15,665 nucleotides of DNA from Oscillospiraceae bacterium. Its GTDB lineage: Bacteria > Bacillota > Clostridia > Oscillospirales > Acutalibacteraceae. Positions 11,883 to 15,665 of this stretch are shown one piece after another. Made by a program: the position numbers and the translations under genes. Under the pieces are notes generated by a model. It saw only the letters and a program-made list of their open reading frames with translations. It did not search any database and was not told where the DNA came from. Each line of letters opens with the position of its first letter. Within the stretch, counting starts at the first letter, position 1. The stretch spans positions 1-15,665 of the forward strand of contig JAISII010000039.1 in the NCBI GenBank assembly GCA_031262125.1, in the 5' to 3' direction.

Positions 11883-13564
11883 TTTTGCAAGCACTGGTGC
11901 AACGGTACGACGATATTGGCGGTGCACCCTTTGGCTGGAAAATGCGTCCCTGCGATTTTGCGATTAGGTTAGACGAGCAAGGTAATGTTTTGAAAATAAC
12001 TCCGCTGGAGATAACCGAAGGCAAAAAGAAAATCCGCAAAGAGTTCCTTCTGCCCGAAGACCCTGTGCGTTCCAGCGGCATAAAACCATTCTTTTTGTGC
12101 GATAACGCAAAATATTTTTTTGGAGTCGACCCTAAAAAAGGTGAGGAAGCAAAAGCCGCCACGGCAAAATTATATAAAGAAATTTTGGAGCAAATAGACA
12201 GCTCGGCTGCAAAAGCAATTTTATTGTTTTTTAATAAATCTGTAATCCCCGAAGATTTAAGCCCCACAGGTTCTTTTGTATTTATGGTTAACGGGCGTTA
12301 CGCCCACGAAGACCCCAAAATTCGTGAAGCGTGGGATTACTATTATAACAAGCCGACAACACAAAAACAAGAAATGTGCCTTGTTACCGGGCAAAACGAT
12401 ATAATCGAAGAACAACAAGGCAAAATTACGTTGAGGGGCGTTTCTGCAGGGGCAGTGCCCTTAATAAGCATTAACGCCGACAGTTTTACTTCCTATGGCA
12501 AAACCACAAAAGACCCTGCTGCACAAATAGGCAAAAAGGCAACTTTTAAGTATGTTACCGCACTAAACGATTTGCTGAAATCAAAAAATAACCATAAGTA
12601 CTTAGCAGGGGATACTATAGTCTACTGGGCTAAAGGGCACGGTGAGCAAGAAGAAAAAGTTTTCAACTTATTGGCAGACCCTCCAAGTGATGATTATGAA
12701 ATAACCGAAACTACGATAAAAAATGTTATGGAAGCAATTGCACGGCAAAACAATATTGATATAGACAAATGCGATTTTAAACGTGAGTTTTATGTTCTTT
12801 GTTTGTCGCCAAACGCAGGGCGGATGAGCGTAAGATTTTTTTGGCGTAGCAGCTTTGGCGATATTATTAAAAACATTAATGCTCACTATAAAAATATGGA
12901 AATTGTAAGTGATAACAGAAATAAGTACAGGTTTATTCCGCCGTGGCAAATATTAGCCGCAACAACTGTTAAAGAAAAAACAGACGATGCCGCACCTTTA
13001 TTGAGCGGGCAACTTATGCAGGCAATTATTACTGGGCGTGATTACCCTTTGACCCTTTACAACGCAATGCTCAACCGCATTAGAGCCGGAGCAGACATAA
13101 ACCGGGTTAGAGTTAGCGTAATTAAAGCGGCATTAATAAAAAACAAAAACTTAAACAATAAAAACGAAACGGAGGTTATTACAGTGGCACTAAATCCAAA
13201 CAGCACAAACATACCGTACAATTTAGGCAGGCTATTCTCGGTGCTGGAAAGACTTCAGGAACAGGCGAACGATTCGTCTGGCATTAGAGCAAGCTATTTT
13301 GCAAGTGCAAGTGCAAACCCGTCAACAGTCTTCCCTACTTTGTTAAAGCTGTCGGTGCACCATGCAAAAAAGGTAACAATCGGTACTTGCATTAAATTCG
13401 AAAAACTAAAAAGCGAAATCCTCTCTAATTTGGACGACGAAAACCCGTTCCCAAATACTTTAAATATGGAGGAGCAAGGCAAGTTTATTATCGGTTATTA
13501 TCATCAGCGGCAAGACTTTTTTACAAATAAAGATAATTTAAAGGAGAACGAAGAAGATGTTTGA
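11879..13564 (+). CDS. cas8c: Type I-C Cas8c (Csd1), Cascade large subunit
   Basis: This is the large subunit of I-C Cascade that recognises the PAM and helps open target DNA. It has 561 residues, normal for the family. It starts MILQALVQRYDDI and shows typical Csd1 stretches: GAVPLISINADSFTSYGK (191-208), TIVYWAKG (246-253), VLCLSPNAGRMSVRFFWR (306-323) and LTLYNAMLNRIRAG (391-404). Residues 436-561 form a separate helical module that can also be made alone as Cas11c from an internal start. The gene overlaps cas5c by 4 nt and cas7c by 8 nt. The start ATG follows GGAGGTG at 8-9 nt. No truncation or frameshift is seen. Confidence 0.94.
   Translation: MILQALVQRYDDIGGAPFGWKMRPCDFAIRLDEQGNVLKITPLEITEGKKKIRKEFLLPEDPVRSSGIKPFFLCDNAKYFFGVDPKKGEEAKAATAKLYKEILEQIDSSAAKAILLFFNKSVIPEDLSPTGSFVFMVNGRYAHEDPKIREAWDYYYNKPTTQKQEMCLVTGQNDIIEEQQGKITLRGVSAGAVPLISINADSFTSYGKTTKDPAAQIGKKATFKYVTALNDLLKSKNNHKYLAGDTIVYWAKGHGEQEEKVFNLLADPPSDDYEITETTIKNVMEAIARQNNIDIDKCDFKREFYVLCLSPNAGRMSVRFFWRSSFGDIIKNINAHYKNMEIVSDNRNKYRFIPPWQILAATTVKEKTDDAAPLLSGQLMQAIITGRDYPLTLYNAMLNRIRAGADINRVRVSVIKAALIKNKNLNNKNETEVITVALNPNSTNIPYNLGRLFSVLERLQEQANDSSGIRASYFASASANPSTVFPTLLKLSVHHAKKVTIGTCIKFEKLKSEILSNLDDENPFPNTLNMEEQGKFIIGYYHQRQDFFTNKDNLKENEEDV
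13171..13186 (+). promoter_or_regulatory. Internal ribosome binding site and GTG start within cas8c
   Basis: GGAGG (13171-13175) lies 8 nt before GTG (13184-13186), which is in frame with cas8c at codon 436. A site this good inside a coding region is unlikely to be chance, and it falls exactly where I-C systems are known to initiate Cas11c. Confidence 0.8.
13184..13564 (+). CDS. cas11c: Cas11c small subunit, internal translation product of cas8c
   Basis: This is a 126-residue protein read in the same frame as the end of Cas8c. It starts (GTG as Met) ALNPNSTNIPYNLGRLFSVL, followed by ERLQEQA, and ends KENEEDV. It is helical and resembles the small subunit that lines the belly of Cascade and stabilises the crRNA-target duplex. 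Internal start of Cas11 inside cas8c is established for type I-C (McBride and co-workers studied Desulfovibrio). Here the consensus ribosome site is visible at the expected place. The usual MAL(D/N)PN..N..Y.LGRLFAVLE-like start, as I recall it, matches well. Automatic gene finders would miss it because it lies entirely within cas8c. Confidence 0.82.
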   Translation: MALNPNSTNIPYNLGRLFSVLERLQEQANDSSGIRASYFASASANPSTVFPTLLKLSVHHAKKVTIGTCIKFEKLKSEILSNLDDENPFPNTLNMEEQGKFIIGYYHQRQDFFTNKDNLKENEEDV

Positions 13565-14459
13565 AAACGCAATTAAAAACAGGTATGAATTTATTATTTT
13601 TTACGATGTAGAAAACGGCAACCCCAACGGCGACCCCGATGCAGGCAACCTGCCCCGCATAGACCCCGAAACAGGGCACGGCATTGTAACCGATGTTTGC
13701 ATAAAGCGTAAAATCCGCAATTATGTAGATATGGTTAAAGAAGGCGAACAAGGCTTTGACATTTATGTTAAGCAGGACAGGCTTTTAAATGTAAAAGACG
13801 AAGAAATTATAAGCACTTTAAAAAGTGGTTCCAGCCAAGATGAACGTGATTTGGGATTTAAGTCAGGCATGTGCCAAAAATATTATGATATTAGAACATT
13901 TGGTGCTGTTATGACTACAGCCGGAAAAAAAGATAAAAAGGATTCCGATAATAAAGAAAAAAACAAACTACGCAATACCGCAGGGCAAGTTCGTGGTCCT
14001 GTTCAGCTTGCTTTCGGTAAAAGTGTTGACCCTATTGTCCCCCGTGAAATATCCATCACACGTATGGCAATTACAAACGAAAAAGACAAAGAAAAAAGCA
14101 ATACTATGGGAAATAAATTCATTGTGCCCTATGCACTTTATCGTCAAGAAGGCTTTATATCGGCTAACCTTGCCGAACATATTACCGGCTTTAGCGACGA
14201 CGACCTTAACCTGTTGTGGGAAGCAATAGAAAATATGTTTGAGTTTGACCGCAGTGCGGCAAGGGGCAAAATGGCAGCCCGTGAGCTGATTATTTTTAAG
14301 CACGAAAATGTTTTGGGCAACGCCCCTGCACACAAACTGTTTGATTTGGTAAAAGCCGAAAAAACAACCGACGGTGCAGCACGCAGTTTTAGCGATTATA
14401 CTATTACCGTTGACACAAACGCACCCGATGGCATAGAAATTATAAGGAAATCTCTGTGA
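13557..14459 (+). CDS. cas7c: Type I-C Cas7c (Csd2), Cascade backbone
   Basis: Multiple copies of this RNA-binding protein coat the crRNA spacer and form the Cascade backbone. It has 300 residues. The signature DVENGNPNGDPDAGNLPR (17-34) opens the first RRM-like strand. Next come VTDVCIKRKIRNYV, DIRTFGAVM, and a charged, disordered-looking insert (KKDKKDSDNKEKNK, ~124-137). Then follow RGPVQLAFGKSVDPIVPREISITR and the closing FEFDRSAARGKMAARELIIF. AAGGAG lies 11 nt before ATG 13557. It overlaps cas8c by 8 nt in a different frame, and its stop overlaps the cas4 start (TGATG), so stoichiometry probably relies on both coupling and its own site. Confidence 0.95.
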   Translation: MFENAIKNRYEFIIFYDVENGNPNGDPDAGNLPRIDPETGHGIVTDVCIKRKIRNYVDMVKEGEQGFDIYVKQDRLLNVKDEEIISTLKSGSSQDERDLGFKSGMCQKYYDIRTFGAVMTTAGKKDKKDSDNKEKNKLRNTAGQVRGPVQLAFGKSVDPIVPREISITRMAITNEKDKEKSNTMGNKFIVPYALYRQEGFISANLAEHITGFSDDDLNLLWEAIENMFEFDRSAARGKMAARELIIFKHENVLGNAPAHKLFDLVKAEKTTDGAARSFSDYTITVDTNAPDGIEIIRKSL

Positions 14460-15121
14460 TGAACGAGGACGAATATTTGCTGTTATCGGGCATACAGCAT
14501 TTTAACTTTTGCCGCAGGCAATGGGCGTTAATACATATCGAGGAGCAATGGAGCGAAAACTACCTTACCACCGAGGGCAACTTAGCCCACGAGCGTGCTC
14601 ATAATTCAAGCTTGACAGAAAAACGTGGCGATGTTATTACGGCACGGGGGCTTAAAATAGCTTCTAAAGAGCTTGGATTGTCGGGCGAATGCGATGTTGT
14701 AGAATTTCATTCTGACCCGCAAGGTGTAACGCTGCAAAAACACAAGGGACTTTATTTGCCTATGCCTGTTGAATATAAACGGGGCAAGCCTAAAACCGAC
14801 GATTGCGACAGGTTGCAGCTTTGTGCACAGGCAATGTGCTTGGAAGAAATGCTGCTTTGTACCATAAATTCGGGGGCATTGTTTTATGTTACACAAAAAC
14901 GCCGAGAAATCATCGACTTTACGCCAGAGCTGCGTGAAAAAGTACGCAAAACAGCAGCCGAAATGCATGAGCTTTACCGCCGCAAACACACCCCAAAGGT
15001 AAAAACGGGCAGCTTTTGCAAAAGCTGTTCTTTAGCAAACATATGCCTGCCTGTGCTAAATACCTATGGTTCGGCTAAAGAATATGTTAAAAACAAAATT
15101 AGGGAGGTGGGCGATTTATGA
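14459..15121 (+). CDS. cas4: Type I-C Cas4, adaptation exonuclease with Fe-S cluster
   Basis: Cas4 is a RecB-family nuclease that, with Cas1-Cas2, trims prespacers next to the PAM and fixes their orientation. It has 220 residues from ATG 14459. Fe-S cysteines are Cys18 (FNFCRRQWALIHIE) and Cys187, 190, 196 (CKSCSLANIC). Nuclease residues are His44 (NLAHERAH), Asp79 (GECDVVEF), Glu105 and Lys107 (PVEYKRGK). All are intact, so it should be active. An in-frame GTG at 14456 sits 7 nt after AAGGA and is an alternative start; the ATG overlaps the cas7c stop as TGATG. Its stop overlaps cas1 as ATGA. Confidence 0.95.
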   Translation: MNEDEYLLLSGIQHFNFCRRQWALIHIEEQWSENYLTTEGNLAHERAHNSSLTEKRGDVITARGLKIASKELGLSGECDVVEFHSDPQGVTLQKHKGLYLPMPVEYKRGKPKTDDCDRLQLCAQAMCLEEMLLCTINSGALFYVTQKRREIIDFTPELREKVRKTAAEMHELYRRKHTPKVKTGSFCKSCSLANICLPVLNTYGSAKEYVKNKIREVGDL

Positions 15122-15665
15122 GAAAACTGCTCAATACGCTTTATATTAACAAGCCAGATTGCTACCTCTCGTTAGAAAACGAAAACATTTGTATTAAGCA
15201 AGATGCCGAGGTTATTCTGAGAGTACCGCTGCTTAATTTGGAAGCCATTGTTACCTTAGGCTATACCGGTGCAAGCCCTATGCTTATGGGAGAATGTGCC
15301 AAACGGGGAATAGCTCTTACATTTTTAAGCTCAAGCGGCAAATTTTTGGCAAATGTTACCGGCGAGAGCAAAGGCAATGTTTTGCTGAGAAAAGAACAAT
15401 ACCGAATTTCGAACAGCGAAAACGCAAGCCTAAAATACGCAAAACATTTTATTATAGGCAAAATTTACAACGCAAAATGGATTTTGGAGCGTGCTGCACG
15501 AGATTACCCTCTGCGTTTAGACGTAAGTTCTTTAAAAAACGCTACCGCAAAGCTTTCTGCTGCGTTAGAAGCAATCCCCGAATGTGATAATCTTGAAGAC
15601 CTCCGTGGAATTGAAGGTGCAGCGGCAACCGTTTATTTTCAGCAGTTTGGCAACCTTATTTTAAC
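15118..15665 (+). CDS. cas1: Type I-C Cas1 integrase, cut by the window edge
   Basis: Cas1 inserts new spacers into the CRISPR array as a complex with Cas2. The first 182 codons are visible, beginning MRKLLNTLYINKPDCYLSLE, with the N-terminal beta domain (VPLLNLEAIVTLGYTGASP, then LMGECAKRGIALTFLSSSGK) and the start of the helical catalytic domain (QYRISNS, HFIIGKIYNAKWIL). The run LRGIEGAAATVYFQQF contains the conserved metal-binding Glu just before the edge. The remaining half, including the conserved His and Asp, is outside. AGGGAGGTGG ends 7 nt before ATG 15118, which overlaps the cas4 stop (ATGA). cas2 and the array are expected next. Confidence 0.95.
   Translation, partial: MRKLLNTLYINKPDCYLSLENENICIKQDAEVILRVPLLNLEAIVTLGYTGASPMLMGECAKRGIALTFLSSSGKFLANVTGESKGNVLLRKEQYRISNSENASLKYAKHFIIGKIYNAKWILERAARDYPLRLDVSSLKNATAKLSAALEAIPECDNLEDLRGIEGAAATVYFQQFGNLIL

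Overview
The window looks like chromosome from an anaerobic, endospore-forming Clostridia member, probably of the Oscillospiraceae/Ruminococcaceae type. This rests on a spmA-spmB spore-maturation pair, a small BofC-like protein, an AbrB-type regulator with a zinc ribbon, clostridial-style signal peptides and Shine-Dalgarno sites, and short palindromic intergenic repeats of a kind common in gut Clostridia. The taxon is inferred from gene content only.

Positions 1-1990 are a repeat-rich, partly decayed block. It holds many small hairpins, a 21-bp perfect inverted repeat (152-172 and 1810-1830), a small secreted protein, and an unrecognised gene split in two at a run of eight G (eight C in the sense strand). 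Positions 1992-4516 are all on the minus strand: a membrane-anchored polysaccharide deacetylase with its own promoter, and an upstream cluster of an AbrB/zinc-ribbon regulator, dCMP deaminase and Sfp-type phosphopantetheinyl transferase. Positions 4762-5966 carry spmA-spmB on the plus strand, facing a convergent BofC-like gene (6013-6357, minus).

A strong extended -10 promoter (6620-6648) leads into a tRNA cluster: Glu(CTC), Lys(CTT), Pro(CGG). Two tandem ~70-bp repeats between the first two contain a tRNA D-arm-like stretch. After tRNA-Pro comes a degraded accessory segment (7262-8534): an array of GATATG-spaced mini-hairpins, a large imperfect inverted repeat, a frameshifted scrap resembling the C-terminus of a type I restriction methylase (HsdM), and an N-terminally truncated metallo-beta-lactamase-fold protein.

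From about 8860 to the right edge runs a type I-C CRISPR-Cas operon in canonical order: cas3, cas5c, cas8c, cas7c, cas4 and cas1 (cut by the window edge). cas5c-cas8c, cas8c-cas7c, cas7c-cas4 and cas4-cas1 all overlap, implying translational coupling. A consensus-like promoter precedes cas3, and its leader has two perfect inverted repeats that may be operators or RNA structure. Inside cas8c there is a strong in-frame Shine-Dalgarno plus GTG start that would make a separate 126-residue Cas11c small subunit. Cas5c, expected to process crRNA, has Phe where two of the catalytic residues of Bacillus halodurans Cas5d would be. cas2 and the CRISPR array are not in the window and presumably lie to the right. 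I found no wholly new system; the best leads are the internal Cas11c start, the Cas5c active-site changes, the cas3 leader structure and the decayed defence remnants beside the tRNAs.
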